A stretch of DNA of 64,000 bases from CAKZNE01 sp964485405 (GTDB lineage: Bacteria > Bacteroidota > Bacteroidia > Flavobacteriales > Schleiferiaceae). The DNA lies in the NCBI GenBank assembly GCA_964485405.1, contig CAZAJG010000008.1, positions 48,944-112,943 of the forward strand. The letters are read 5' to 3'. The translations under genes were made by a program, and so were the position numbers. This document shows positions 1 to 9,116 of this stretch, piece after piece. Position 1 is the stretch's first letter; the number at the start of each line of letters is the position of its first letter. Below the pieces are notes generated by a model. It made no database searches and was not told the origin of the DNA. It saw only the letters and a list, made by a program, of their open reading frames with translations.

Positions 1-2553
1 AAAGATGAAGGCAAACTCCCCATCTTTTTTATGACCATTGCCGGAATTTTAGCCATCCTTTTTGGATTTGGCTATCTATTGCAATACTCTTTAAAGTACT
101 TGGGAGCCTATGCAGAGGTTGTAAAAATTGGATTGGGCTTTGCTTTTGCTTTTTCAGCGGGGGGAATAGGGATACGTCTTTACAAGAAAAACGAAAATTA
201 TCAGGAATATGGTTCAGCCCTTATTAGTCTAGGGCTTATCCTCAACTATCTACTCATTTACTTCCTTTCGGATTTAGGAAACTTCCCTATACTATCATCG
301 AGTATTCTGGGCTTTTCTTTGATTATACTCAATACAGGTATCGCCATATTTCTATCCTTACGGTTTCAAACCAAAATCATTGCCGTTTTATTCTTGTTAG
401 GCGGTGCCTTAGCTCCCTTTTACTTGCACTCTACCAGCGATGGAGAACTCTATTATTTATACCTCTTGCTTTTAACCGTGGGCGCCAATATTGTGGCTTA
501 CAGAATAGAATGGAAAACTCTTCATTATCTCTCTTTTATCGTAAGCTTTGGACTATTAGAAATGGTGGTTTTCTCCCACCAACCCAACAGTCTTCTTTTT
601 ACCATTTACTATCATCTATTTGCTTACCTATTCTTTTATTACACCCTGTTTCGGAAAAATTCTATCCGGCCCTCTCTGGAAAAGAATGATCTTATCATTC
701 TGTCCGGTAATCTTAGCTTTCTATTGTACAATTTATACACCTCACATCTGGAAGAAGACATTCAGCTCGGTGTGCTGTACCTCTTAAATGCGATCACTTT
801 TGGTGTAGCATTATTCCGCTTCTGGAAAAAGGCTGATCCTAAGATTAAACTGGTATTCCTTATTTTAATTGGTTGTTTTATCGGGTTTGCCATACCTGCT
901 TTGGTACACCACTCGTTAATCGGTTTATTCTGGTCAATCGAAGCACTCGTTCTGATTGTTTTAGGCTTTATCTATTCTATCCCATTCGTTCGTAAAGAAG
1001 GGTATTTGATTTTACTAATCGCCTTTGTTAAGCTGGGGATAAATAGTTCTTTATTGTTTGAAAACTGGAGTACTTCAATTTGGCATGATGGCTTTCTTAA
1101 CTATGCCATACTGGGAGGTGTTATCTACCTCCTTTGGTATGCTGTCCAGCGTTTCTCGCAAAACTTCACCTCTTTTGAAACTTCTCTGTTTAGAGTTTGT
1201 AAAGAGATTATTCCAATATGGCTTTCTAGTGTTTTTCTTATTTCAGCATATGGTTTACTTGGAGTTTGGGCATTTAACTTGGCCTTAATCCCTCTTTTTG
1301 GATTAATCTATTGGCACAAAGCGTTTAAAACTCAATACACAGATAGACTTGCCTTACTTCACTTTATCTTACTCTTTGCCAGCATCGCCTATTCTGCCAT
1401 CGAATCTCAATCTATCCATTTCTCAGATCAGTTTTTATATGCACAAATCAGCGTTTTGGAGTTGATGATTTCTTTCTGGTTTCTGCGTAAATATTATGAA
1501 CTTTTAAACTATCAAAAGAGCACCACTTTTAGGGTTGTTTATGGCTTAAGAGTTGTATTCTTCATGCTTCTCCCATTGATCTTCCTACATATATGCAGAA
1601 GGCATGCGATAGAATACATCGCACCGGCAGCATGGATAAGCACACTAATAGCTTACTTCATGGAGAAAAGGCTAAAGTTTAAAGCGTTACGTATTGAAAC
1701 CAACTTTTTAACCATTGGAGCTGTGTTGATTAGTTTTTCCACGCTAAACGATCTTGGCTTGATTGCAGCCATAGTCTCTTTAACCGCGATTCTTTTCCTA
1801 GAGCGAGCTTACAAGGAGAACGAGCTCCAAAAATCTAGTTACAATGAATTGTTGGTAGTTATGCCTTATTTGGTAATGATTTCTATATCGTTACTTCATT
1901 TTGCTTTGATCAACGATAACCCCGGGGAAAGCGCATTGTTATTTGCTTTTTTACTATTAACAACCGTTTACTTCAAAGAACATATAGCGGTACTAAACAA
2001 AAGCCATAAAACCGCCACAAGAATGGCTTCGTTTTTTAATCTTGCAGGTCTGCTCTTCATTATTTTTGAAGAATCACTCCTTGGAACAATACTCTTAGCA
2101 GCCAGTTTAATCTTAATGGGTTTATTGCTTCAAAACAAGAAGGGTTGGCACAACAATCATCTCTCTAAAACCCGATGGACATGGGCCGTAATCGGACACC
2201 AGGTTCAAATACTCTTGTTCTATACCCTGCTTCTAATTCTTTTGGATATTGAGTTAGATGGAATCTTAGCTACCCTAATTCTAGTAGTGCATGCCATCCT
2301 CATTTTATTTGTCTCCTTAAAAAATCAGATTCTGTTTTTAAACAAGATCTCCTTCAGCTTATTTGGTCTAGCCTTACTAAAAATACTGTTAAACGATATT
2401 CGAGATTTTAACACAGCTGAAAAGGTTATTGTCTTTATCGTTATTGGTGTTCTTCTTTTAGGAGCATCCTACGCCTATTTAAAGTTGAAGAAATATTTCG
2501 AAAATCAAAGGCAACGAGTCCCCGTAGAGGAAGACTTCTTGGAGGAAAAGTAA
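1..2553 (+). CDS. DUF2339 family multi-pass membrane protein, 5' end outside the window
   Basis: The reading frame is open from base 1 and runs to a stop at 2551-2553, so the gene starts upstream of the window. The first internal ATG at 31 is not its true start. The product is almost entirely hydrophobic, with more than 20 predicted membrane spans separated by very short loops, and ends in a charged tail rich in Lys and Glu. This pattern and the opening glycine-rich helices (residues such as GILAILFGFGYLLQ) fit the DUF2339 predicted membrane protein family of Bacteroidota and Proteobacteria. The function of that family is not established. The next gene is convergent, 89 bases away, so it is probably the last gene of its transcript. 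Confidence 0.85.
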   Translation, partial: KDEGKLPIFFMTIAGILAILFGFGYLLQYSLKYLGAYAEVVKIGLGFAFAFSAGGIGIRLYKKNENYQEYGSALISLGLILNYLLIYFLSDLGNFPILSSSILGFSLIILNTGIAIFLSLRFQTKIIAVLFLLGGALAPFYLHSTSDGELYYLYLLLLTVGANIVAYRIEWKTLHYLSFIVSFGLLEMVVFSHQPNSLLFTIYYHLFAYLFFYYTLFRKNSIRPSLEKNDLIILSGNLSFLLYNLYTSHLEEDIQLGVLYLLNAITFGVALFRFWKKADPKIKLVFLILIGCFIGFAIPALVHHSLIGLFWSIEALVLIVLGFIYSIPFVRKEGYLILLIAFVKLGINSSLLFENWSTSIWHDGFLNYAILGGVIYLLWYAVQRFSQNFTSFETSLFRVCKEIIPIWLSSVFLISAYGLLGVWAFNLALIPLFGLIYWHKAFKTQYTDRLALLHFILLFASIAYSAIESQSIHFSDQFLYAQISVLELMISFWFLRKYYELLNYQKSTTFRVVYGLRVVFFMLLPLIFLHICRRHAIEYIAPAAWISTLIAYFMEKRLKFKALRIETNFLTIGAVLISFSTLNDLGLIAAIVSLTAILFLERAYKENELQKSSYNELLVVMPYLVMISISLLHFALINDNPGESALLFAFLLLTTVYFKEHIAVLNKSHKTATRMASFFNLAGLLFIIFEESLLGTILLAASLILMGLLLQNKKGWHNNHLSKTRWTWAVIGHQVQILLFYTLLLILLDIELDGILATLILVVHAILILFVSLKNQILFLNKISFSLFGLALLKILLNDIRDFNTAEKVIVFIVIGVLLLGASYAYLKLKKYFENQRQRVPVEEDFLEEK

Positions 2554-2642
2554 TTATATAAAAAAATGAGACGGTTATTAACTCGCTTTTAAGTGATATT
2601 TGTTTTTACCCCAGCTACTCGCGGCTTTATTCAATTACAAAC

Positions 2643-3869
2643 TCAATTGTCTAACTCTTCTCCAATTTTATTATCCTCTAGGGTTAATAAAAAGCTTATC
2701 AAACACATTTTTTCATATTCTGTTAATCGCAGAGGCTTTATTATAGACTCTCCGTAGCGGTTTTCTGGTCCAGCTACAGATAGCTCAGAATAATGATCAA
2801 TTACTTCCTTCAATGTATTAAAGCGACCATCATGCATGTAAGGAGCTGTTAAGGAAACATTTCTTAGCGATGGGGTTTTAAAGCTACCCCATGTTGTTAA
2901 GGGAGATTCTTTTAAATTTTTAGTCAAACTAGAATTATCTTGATTTGAGAATTGACCTATGGAACTCCATTCACTTTTCTTTAGATTTTGTATTCCTCCC
3001 AACCTACCTGAATCTAATCCTAACGGATTCTGCTTCAGTCGAATGTAATGAAATTCTCCATCACTCAAATTAGGCCCACTGTGGCAAAGAGAGCAGTTAC
3101 CCTTACCCAGAAATATTTGAAGTCCTTGAATTTCCTTTGCGTTGAAAACAGTTGTCCTTATTTCATTGCTTTTGGAATCTGCCAAAAATAAATCAAACTT
3201 CGAGTTTAAACTGATTAAAGATTTTTCAAATTCTGCAATAGCCTTTCCTATATTGCTAAACGACAGGTTGACCATATACTTCTGAGCCTCAGACATGGTA
3301 GCAAACAAACTATCCGCTTTTTCTTGATCTAGAAAAAGATCATTCCCTAAATCGAGTATAAACCGGCTAGCTCGGTCGTCAAATGCATTCCTATATAAGG
3401 AGTCAAGTTCATTATCATTAAAAACCAGTTTTAAAACATTTATGCGATGGTTTCCCATTTCGTGAGGATTCTCAATAGGGTGTAAGGCTTGCGACCAAAG
3501 AGCATCAGCTCGGCCATCCCAAAAAAACCAGCGATTCGCTGCCAAATTATAAATAGATGGTGTATTCCTGCTACCAGTATCTATTGCTATTGGAGTTTTT
3601 AAGTTATCCGTCCATGCTTTACCTGGTTGATGACAGCTTGCGCATGAAATCTTCCCAGAACGAGATACCCTTGAATCAAAAAACAGTCGTCTTCCTAATA
3701 TTGCCAAGTTTTCCTCAATTGGTTCCAGAGTCTTTTTCTTTGAAGCAAAAGGCAACAACTCCAGTCGGTTGAGTTTAAATCGATTGTTTTGTGGACGTCT
3801 GCTTATCCCAAAATACGTTAGGGTTGCAATAATTAGCAAGGACCCAATTAAAACCAAATTCTTTTTCAC
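2643..3869 (-). CDS. Di-heme cytochrome c peroxidase / MauG family protein
   Basis: Predicted periplasmic di-heme enzyme that would reduce hydrogen peroxide using cytochrome c electrons, or carry out a MauG-like oxidation. Two c-type heme motifs are visible: CASCH at residues 76-80 and CSLCH at 259-263. The family segment APYMHDGRF lies near residues 342-350, and NTPSIYN and FFWDGRA match the N-terminal domain. One hydrophobic helix at about residues 5-22 is a membrane anchor or uncleaved signal. At 408 aa the length is normal. The start overlaps the upstream lipoprotein stop by four bases (3866-3869), so the two genes are translationally coupled. Family assignment is strong; whether it is a peroxidase or a MauG-type oxidase is not decidable here. 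Confidence 0.9.
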   Translation of the reverse strand: MKKNLVLIGSLLIIATLTYFGISRRPQNNRFKLNRLELLPFASKKKTLEPIEENLAILGRRLFFDSRVSRSGKISCASCHQPGKAWTDNLKTPIAIDTGSRNTPSIYNLAANRWFFWDGRADALWSQALHPIENPHEMGNHRINVLKLVFNDNELDSLYRNAFDDRASRFILDLGNDLFLDQEKADSLFATMSEAQKYMVNLSFSNIGKAIAEFEKSLISLNSKFDLFLADSKSNEIRTTVFNAKEIQGLQIFLGKGNCSLCHSGPNLSDGEFHYIRLKQNPLGLDSGRLGGIQNLKKSEWSSIGQFSNQDNSSLTKNLKESPLTTWGSFKTPSLRNVSLTAPYMHDGRFNTLKEVIDHYSELSVAGPENRYGESIIKPLRLTEYEKMCLISFLLTLEDNKIGEELDN

Positions 3870-4255
3870 AGAAGCTCAAAACTATACGTAACCACCTCCG
3901 TTGAATCTGAGTTCTCAATAAACACTTGTAACAACCAATCTCCCTTCATGTGAAATAGCATGTTTTTTACGTAATAATGCTTTTGATCGACTTTTACGAT
4001 TTCGGGTATAACCGTCATTCCATGATTGTGAGCAGGCATGATTGCATCTACGTGTACGCTGAAGTCCAATTTTCGATTCGTTTGAGAAGGACTTACTTCT
4101 AGGTCAATATTAAAAGGTTCGTTCAATTCAATCTTTTTTGGAATGGTAGTGATTTGAACGTTATAGTTAGTACTAGAGGCTTTCTTTTTGCTACTAGATA
4201 AAGAACAGCCAGCGGAAAAAACAAGGATAAAGATGATAATCGATTTAAACTTCAT
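3866..4255 (-). CDS. YtkA-like domain lipoprotein
   Basis: Small exported lipoprotein of 129 aa. The signal peptide ends in the lipobox FSAGC with the acylated Cys at residue 17, followed by a Ser/Lys-rich linker. The rest is an all-beta domain containing MPAHNHGM, a His/Met motif of the type seen in YtkA-like and FixH-like domains. It directly precedes the di-heme peroxidase with a four-base overlap. The His/Met cluster could bind copper or sit near a heme, but that is inference from the motif and neighbour only. The start is the first ATG after the terminator at 4330-4357. Confidence 0.7.
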   Translation of the reverse strand: MKFKSIIIFILVFSAGCSLSSSKKKASSTNYNVQITTIPKKIELNEPFNIDLEVSPSQTNRKLDFSVHVDAIMPAHNHGMTVIPEIVKVDQKHYYVKNMLFHMKGDWLLQVFIENSDSTEVVTYSFELL

Positions 4256-4329
4256 GCTCGAAAACTGGTATTGGATTTATATTAGGCATTTCAATTAGTC
4301 ATACAATGAAGCCCAGAAAGGGCAACTTA

Positions 4330-4357
4330 AAAAAGCGAGAGGAAACCCTCGCTTTTT
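4330..4357 (-). terminator. Rho-independent terminator after the 407-aa lipoprotein gene
   Basis: A 10-bp stem AAAAAGCGAG / CTCGCTTTTT with an 8-base loop. In minus-strand RNA it ends in a U tract and lies just after the stop of the gene at 4375-5598. Confidence 0.8.
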
Positions 4358-4374
4358 CGATCATTTTCTAATTA

Positions 4375-5598
4375 TTATTCCCAGCGTCCCCTTACCCAAA
4401 TATGTGTATCCGGGTTGGTCTTAAGCGTATATGTGCCTTCCCATGGAATACTTGGATCGTTTACGTAAGTATTGAAGAAATACTCTTGCTGTATATACAA
4501 CCCATCTGCAGAATTATAGTACTGTTTTGTTAAAGATGAGCAATGAGTGGTTGGCATATCCCATGGTCTCCAATTACTTGGCCACTTATCATATTCATAA
4601 ACCATAGCCATCTGTTCCTCGCAACTAGTCCAGTTATTACTCCATTCATGATGAATGTCAAAAGCTTTCGAATACTTGGCATCTTCGCGATCCAGCTTTT
4701 TTAATGGCCTACTGTAGTGCCATGTTACATCGCACTTTTCGGCTTGAAAAAACATGCCTTCGATTTCTAAACTGCCATTTACCCAACTTTCTTTATCTGC
4801 ATTTCTAATGGTCATAGTAGGATAAAACTCAATCCATTTGTGATCACCACAGTGATCCCTGCCACTTCTACTTCCATCATAATGTGCTATAACTCTCAAT
4901 TCACCAGATAAATCAACCGATTCATTAATGGAGATAATGATGCTCAAGTCGTCATCCGCCTTGAACTCCATTAAATCTCCAAACTGAATTTGTGTTGGGC
5001 TGGTGCTGATAATTTCCAAGTTATCAATGATTGAGTCTCCAGATATACTATCATGAGCTTGTAAAAACCCAATATTCTTAACGCTTGCCTGCCCTTTATT
5101 TTGATCAAAGAAAGGGATATAAATTTGAGGGTAAAGAACATCATCACCCACCTCAATTTTATTGAGAATATCATCCAAACGATCTTTGGCCGAACGTATA
5201 ACAGCAGGAGCATGGTTCGTTACTGAATTTTTCATGAGATTATTAAGGTCATGTCCTTTGTTAGAAAAGGTGGTCGATATATCACGGAAAAGAGCATTCT
5301 CATCACCATCAAATCTCTTATCCACTTCGGATTTAATTAATGTCCAATAATTTGGATCATTGATTACATCTACTAAACCGTAAGCCAATAGTTGCATACA
5401 CTCATCAATATACATATGATCTACGGCTTTTAAAGGAGTAGGGTTAACCACGAGCGGGTCGGATAATCCTTCTATGGTGTGTGGGTGGTAGGTGGCTTTT
5501 TTAGGAGCTAAATCATTTGACGCTTCGAAGTCATTTTTGTCTGTATTACAAGATATGACTACCAATAGTATCAGAAATACGCTGCAGAGTTTTTTCAT
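4375..5598 (-). CDS. Unknown lipoprotein
   Basis: A 407-aa predicted lipoprotein. A hydrophobic signal peptide ends in VISC with the acylated Cys at residue 17, followed by an Asp/Asn-rich linker. Residues 60-150 look helical and the C-terminal two thirds looks beta-rich, with many Trp, His and Cys residues (for example DHCGDHKWIEF, KCDVTWHYS and WTSCEEQ). The paired cysteines suggest disulfides in the periplasm or on the surface. I do not recognise the family. It stands alone between a terminator and a 217-base gap. The MKKLC start is supported by the signal peptide beginning immediately after it. Confidence 0.75.
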   Translation of the reverse strand: MKKLCSVFLILLVVISCNTDKNDFEASNDLAPKKATYHPHTIEGLSDPLVVNPTPLKAVDHMYIDECMQLLAYGLVDVINDPNYWTLIKSEVDKRFDGDENALFRDISTTFSNKGHDLNNLMKNSVTNHAPAVIRSAKDRLDDILNKIEVGDDVLYPQIYIPFFDQNKGQASVKNIGFLQAHDSISGDSIIDNLEIISTSPTQIQFGDLMEFKADDDLSIIISINESVDLSGELRVIAHYDGSRSGRDHCGDHKWIEFYPTMTIRNADKESWVNGSLEIEGMFFQAEKCDVTWHYSRPLKKLDREDAKYSKAFDIHHEWSNNWTSCEEQMAMVYEYDKWPSNWRPWDMPTTHCSSLTKQYYNSADGLYIQQEYFFNTYVNDPSIPWEGTYTLKTNPDTHIWVRGRWE

Positions 5599-5815
5599 TA
5601 TTCAAATTTTATGATTAATACTTTCTACCAAAGTAAGTTTGGACAAGCACTAACAAAAAATGAGATTTTATAAAAGGACTATAATTCGGGTGAAGCATCA
5701 CTTCCGCTTTAGTAACGGTTTTTGATGTAGCTGCAATTGCCTATCTATTAAAGCAAAAAAAGGAAGCATTACGCAAACTGATAACACCGGCTATTAAATA
5801 CATTTTAAAACCCTT

Positions 5816-6583
5816 CTACTCATTGCCTTCATTCAAAACAGAAAGCTTCTTTCTAACGGTTCCAATCTCCATTAACCGAACAACTAGAAGCAATAGACTC
5901 AGCCAGACACTTTCAATTTTAACAAGCTTTTTACCAAAAGCGGTTACGCTTTGATCTCGCTTTTTGATAAACTGTTCCTTCTCGTCCTCATTATGGAGCG
6001 GTGCATAATCTAAAGCTTCTTGCCAAGCGGCATCTCTAGCAATACCCATCGCAAAGTTTGCCAAAGCCTCATCTTTAGCACCCATCCATTTATCTATCCA
6101 TTTTAAGGGTCTCCATACTTGTGATAGTTCGTCTTGCACCGTATCTACTAAAGAGCCTAAGAGCTCATTTATCTTGTTAAAATCATGCTTTAGACTTTCA
6201 ATTTCCGGGCCTGGGGAAACGGTTGCCGCAGCAATACCTAAATCTAAACCTATATGAGCATTCATTCCTATAAACAGATGTTGAATAACTAAAGGAGGCC
6301 AGGTTTTAGCTGCATCAAAAGCTACTTTCCAACATTCGGAGCATGGCTCCTCAGCAGAGTATTGCTGATAAGCCTGTATATAACGATTGGCGAAAACTAC
6401 ATCTAGCTTTTCCATTCGTTCATTGTCCTCAAAGTAATCTCCTTCTTCTATTTTATCTCTAACCGCCTTGGTAACTCGTAGATATAAAGCTGTAAAATAT
6501 CCAGCCCTATCGCTCTCATTAAAAGCTTGGCGGTAGATATCCTCAAGCTCAGAAATTACTTCGTTAATATTTGTGGGTAGCAT
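5816..6583 (-). CDS. DUF5995 family protein
   Basis: A 255-aa cytoplasmic-looking protein with no signal peptide. The central segment around QHLFIGMNAHIGLDLG (about residues 101-116) matches what I know of DUF5995, a helical bacterial family of unknown function with a conserved His/Asn/Asp patch. The region before it (NRYIQAYQQY, CSECW) is also typical. The ATG at 6583 gives a normal N-terminus. Immediately 5' is the separate SBBP gene on the same strand, about 107 bases away, so it may have its own promoter. No enzymatic role is claimed. Confidence 0.75.
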   Translation of the reverse strand: MLPTNINEVISELEDIYRQAFNESDRAGYFTALYLRVTKAVRDKIEEGDYFEDNERMEKLDVVFANRYIQAYQQYSAEEPCSECWKVAFDAAKTWPPLVIQHLFIGMNAHIGLDLGIAAATVSPGPEIESLKHDFNKINELLGSLVDTVQDELSQVWRPLKWIDKWMGAKDEALANFAMGIARDAAWQEALDYAPLHNEDEKEQFIKKRDQSVTAFGKKLVKIESVWLSLLLLVVRLMEIGTVRKKLSVLNEGNE

Positions 6584-6689
6584 GCATCAAATGTTTGGGT
6601 ATGAATTTAGACATTCGACATGGAAAATCAGAATTCTCTCCAAAGAATCCATTCCCTTTATTGTTAGATTCTAATTGAGCTAGTTCAAA

Positions 6690-8885
6690 TCAGTGCATGG
6701 TAATCTTACGTGTATAAAGCATTTCTCCTGTCAAGACTTGAATAATGTAGCTCGTTGCTTCTCCATTGGATAGGTCAAGCCTTACTTCATCTGAGTTAAA
6801 AGCCTCTTGCTTGAACTGCAACTTACCATCTAAAGAATATACGGCTATAGAAAGGATTTTAGGTGTACGAACGGTAACAATTCCCTTTGATGGATTCGGG
6901 TATAACTCAAGTTTCGAGCCAAGTGTATTTCCAGATAAGCTCAAACCTTGGATATTCACACAAGCAGACGTATCCACACATTGGCCGGAACGAACTACTG
7001 CAGCGTAGTTACCATCAACCATAGCTGAAAAACTTTCACTCACTGCTCCAACAATTGCTGTGTAGTTACTGTCACAGTTCACCCATTGATACTGACCACC
7101 TACGTGGTTTGAACTAATAGTGAATCCACTTACAGCTATAGTAGTGTCAATTATCTCAAGAGTTAGGTCGAGATACGCCATACTATCACAACCATCTTGA
7201 GTAGTTAACCTATAGGTAGCAGTATTGTTATCTGAATAATAGGTAACACCATCTATCCAAGTGTAAGAATTGCAAGCAAATACACTATCTACACCACTAC
7301 TTGAATGGTTTATGGTTAAGTTCAAAGAAACCAAGCTATCACAACCTTGTGCATTGATCAAGGTATAACAAGCGGAATTTGTGTTAGAGCGATAGGTAAC
7401 CCCATCTATCCAGGTTAAAGAGTCACAAGCAGCAATACTATCTATACCGTAAGAAGCGGCACAAGGTGCTAGTTTGGATACAAATATATCAAAGCCCCCA
7501 TTGGAAGTAATTGTATGAACTGAGCTTCCAGGGTCAAAATTAGACGTGTCACTAAACTGTCCTGTTAGCAAAATATTTCCCAATGGATCTAGCGTAATAT
7601 CTTCTACAAAATCCAGTTTCTTCCCACCAAAAACTTTCACCCGTTGGAAGTTTCCCAAAGAATCCTGCTTTAAAACAAAAACGTCTCCATTACCTTTTGG
7701 AGTTACATAATGTGTTTTCAATCCGGGATCAAAATCTACTATGGCCTTACCCATAATCCTTCCCGTAGTGAAAATATTCCCAGAGATATCACTCACAATA
7801 CCAGCGGGAAACTCATTGCTTGTACCGTCAATACTACTTGCCCATTTTAGGTTGCCATTTACATCCAGTTTTTGAATATACATATGAACCCAAGTTGCGT
7901 TAGTGCCTAAATTCAGAACACCTGGACCAGGGTCAAAATCAACTACATTCTTAAAATGGCCCGTAATAACCGGATTCTCCTCATGATCCAAGCAAATCGA
8001 GGCAGGCATATCCGCACCATTGGAACCATGACGATTTGCCCAAACAAAATTCCCCGCAGAATCAAGCTTCCAACAAAAAATATCTGTTGACCCTGCTGAA
8101 GTAAGATTATTTATGGTTGTGGATGGATTAAAATCTACTGTACCTGCAAAGAAACCTACCGCATATATATTACCGGAAAAATCTACAGATATTGATCGTA
8201 CCACATCGGTACTATTACCATCCACTCCCTTTACCCAAAGAAAATTTCCACTTGAGTCGTATTTAGCTACAAAACCTCCAAACGATCCTTGAGAAATAAG
8301 ATTGGATATACCGGGACCTGGATCAAAATCTGCAACATTCTGAAAAACACCACCAACATGTACATTCCCAAACTGATCAATGGCTACACTATTCCCATGA
8401 TCCCCTCCAAAACTATTTACCCAAACCAAATTACCTGCCAAATCATATTTAGCAACATAGGCCGATTGATTCGTACCTGTTTGATTGTATACACCTATTC
8501 CAGGATCAAAATCAGTAGTATCCTTATAGCCCCCCGTTATGTATAAATAACCCGAGTTATCCATTGCGATAGAAGCTACACCCTGATTGTCAAGACCTGA
8601 AATACTTTTCACCCAAATCAAATTTCCTAAGGCATCCAATTTTAGAATAAATACATCATCACCTCCTAAAGAGGTTAAGTTCTGTACGCCTGGCCCCGGA
8701 TCAAAATCAACTACACCCTCAAAAACACCAACCGTATATGAGTTACCCATAGCGTCTGCAACGATAGATCGTCCTACATCATTGCCACTACCGGAACTAC
8801 CAACAGATACCACCCAGTCCATTTTTTGTGCATATATAAATGGAAATGAGGTAGATAACAACAAAAGGACAAAAAGAGATTTCAT
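6690..8885 (-). CDS. Secreted SBBP-repeat protein with T9SS C-terminal sorting domain
   Basis: A 731-aa exported protein. The signal peptide (residues 1-19) ends at YAQ. It is followed by seven roughly 50-residue repeats carrying VDFDPGPG or a variant (VDFNPST, VDFDPGLK, SNFDPGSS) with GNL.W or GNF.W strands, the pattern of SBBP (seven-bladed beta-propeller) proteins. Next come two copies of a roughly 60-residue module with TWIDGVTY and GCDS, which probably carry disulfides. The last 75 residues (LELYPNPSKG, then GKLQFKQ and YIIQVLTG) form a type A T9SS sorting domain, so the protein should be exported across the outer membrane. Ligand and role are unknown. Several frames in other directions across the repeats are shadows. 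Confidence 0.88.
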   Translation of the reverse strand: MKSLFVLLLLSTSFPFIYAQKMDWVVSVGSSGSGNDVGRSIVADAMGNSYTVGVFEGVVDFDPGPGVQNLTSLGGDDVFILKLDALGNLIWVKSISGLDNQGVASIAMDNSGYLYITGGYKDTTDFDPGIGVYNQTGTNQSAYVAKYDLAGNLVWVNSFGGDHGNSVAIDQFGNVHVGGVFQNVADFDPGPGISNLISQGSFGGFVAKYDSSGNFLWVKGVDGNSTDVVRSISVDFSGNIYAVGFFAGTVDFNPSTTINNLTSAGSTDIFCWKLDSAGNFVWANRHGSNGADMPASICLDHEENPVITGHFKNVVDFDPGPGVLNLGTNATWVHMYIQKLDVNGNLKWASSIDGTSNEFPAGIVSDISGNIFTTGRIMGKAIVDFDPGLKTHYVTPKGNGDVFVLKQDSLGNFQRVKVFGGKKLDFVEDITLDPLGNILLTGQFSDTSNFDPGSSVHTITSNGGFDIFVSKLAPCAASYGIDSIAACDSLTWIDGVTYRSNTNSACYTLINAQGCDSLVSLNLTINHSSSGVDSVFACNSYTWIDGVTYYSDNNTATYRLTTQDGCDSMAYLDLTLEIIDTTIAVSGFTISSNHVGGQYQWVNCDSNYTAIVGAVSESFSAMVDGNYAAVVRSGQCVDTSACVNIQGLSLSGNTLGSKLELYPNPSKGIVTVRTPKILSIAVYSLDGKLQFKQEAFNSDEVRLDLSNGEATSYIIQVLTGEMLYTRKITMH

Positions 8886-9014
8886 ATTAGTTAGATCGTC
8901 TTTAAAACTAGAAAAAAAAGATTAATCCATATTTTGATAAAATAATTATTCATTGCTCAGATTTAATCTATTCATATTTCATTGATGATGCCAAGGGATG
9001 AGAAAGAGTAAATA

Positions 9015-9050
9015 AAAAAGCCTAAAACTGTTAAAAATTCAGGCCTTTTT
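9015..9050. terminator. Hairpin flanked by A and T tracts between divergent genes
   Basis: An imperfect hairpin AAAAAGCCT / AGGCCTTTTT with a 17-base loop. It sits between the divergent genes starting at 8885 and 9117, so it does not follow a visible gene. It could be a leftover terminator or an attenuator. Confidence 0.35.
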
Positions 9051-9085
9051 ATCGTCTTGCTAGCAGATTCTATTCATCTCTACTC

Positions 9086-9108
9086 TATTTTTGGTCTTCA
9101 TACTTTTG
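9086..9108 (+). promoter_or_regulatory. Possible -7 boxes upstream of the EEP lipoprotein gene
   Basis: Two perfect matches to the Bacteroidota -7 consensus TAnnTTTG occur here: TATTTTTG at 9086-9093 and TACTTTTG at 9101-9108. The second is too close to the ATG at 9117 for a normal leader. No well-spaced -33 TTG was found. Confidence 0.35.
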
Positions 9109-9116
9109 CACCCATT

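Noticed and set aside
8941..8997. Sigma-54-like TTGGCATC sequence upstream of the SBBP gene (minus strand)
   Set aside because: The -12 GC is absent at the right spacing.
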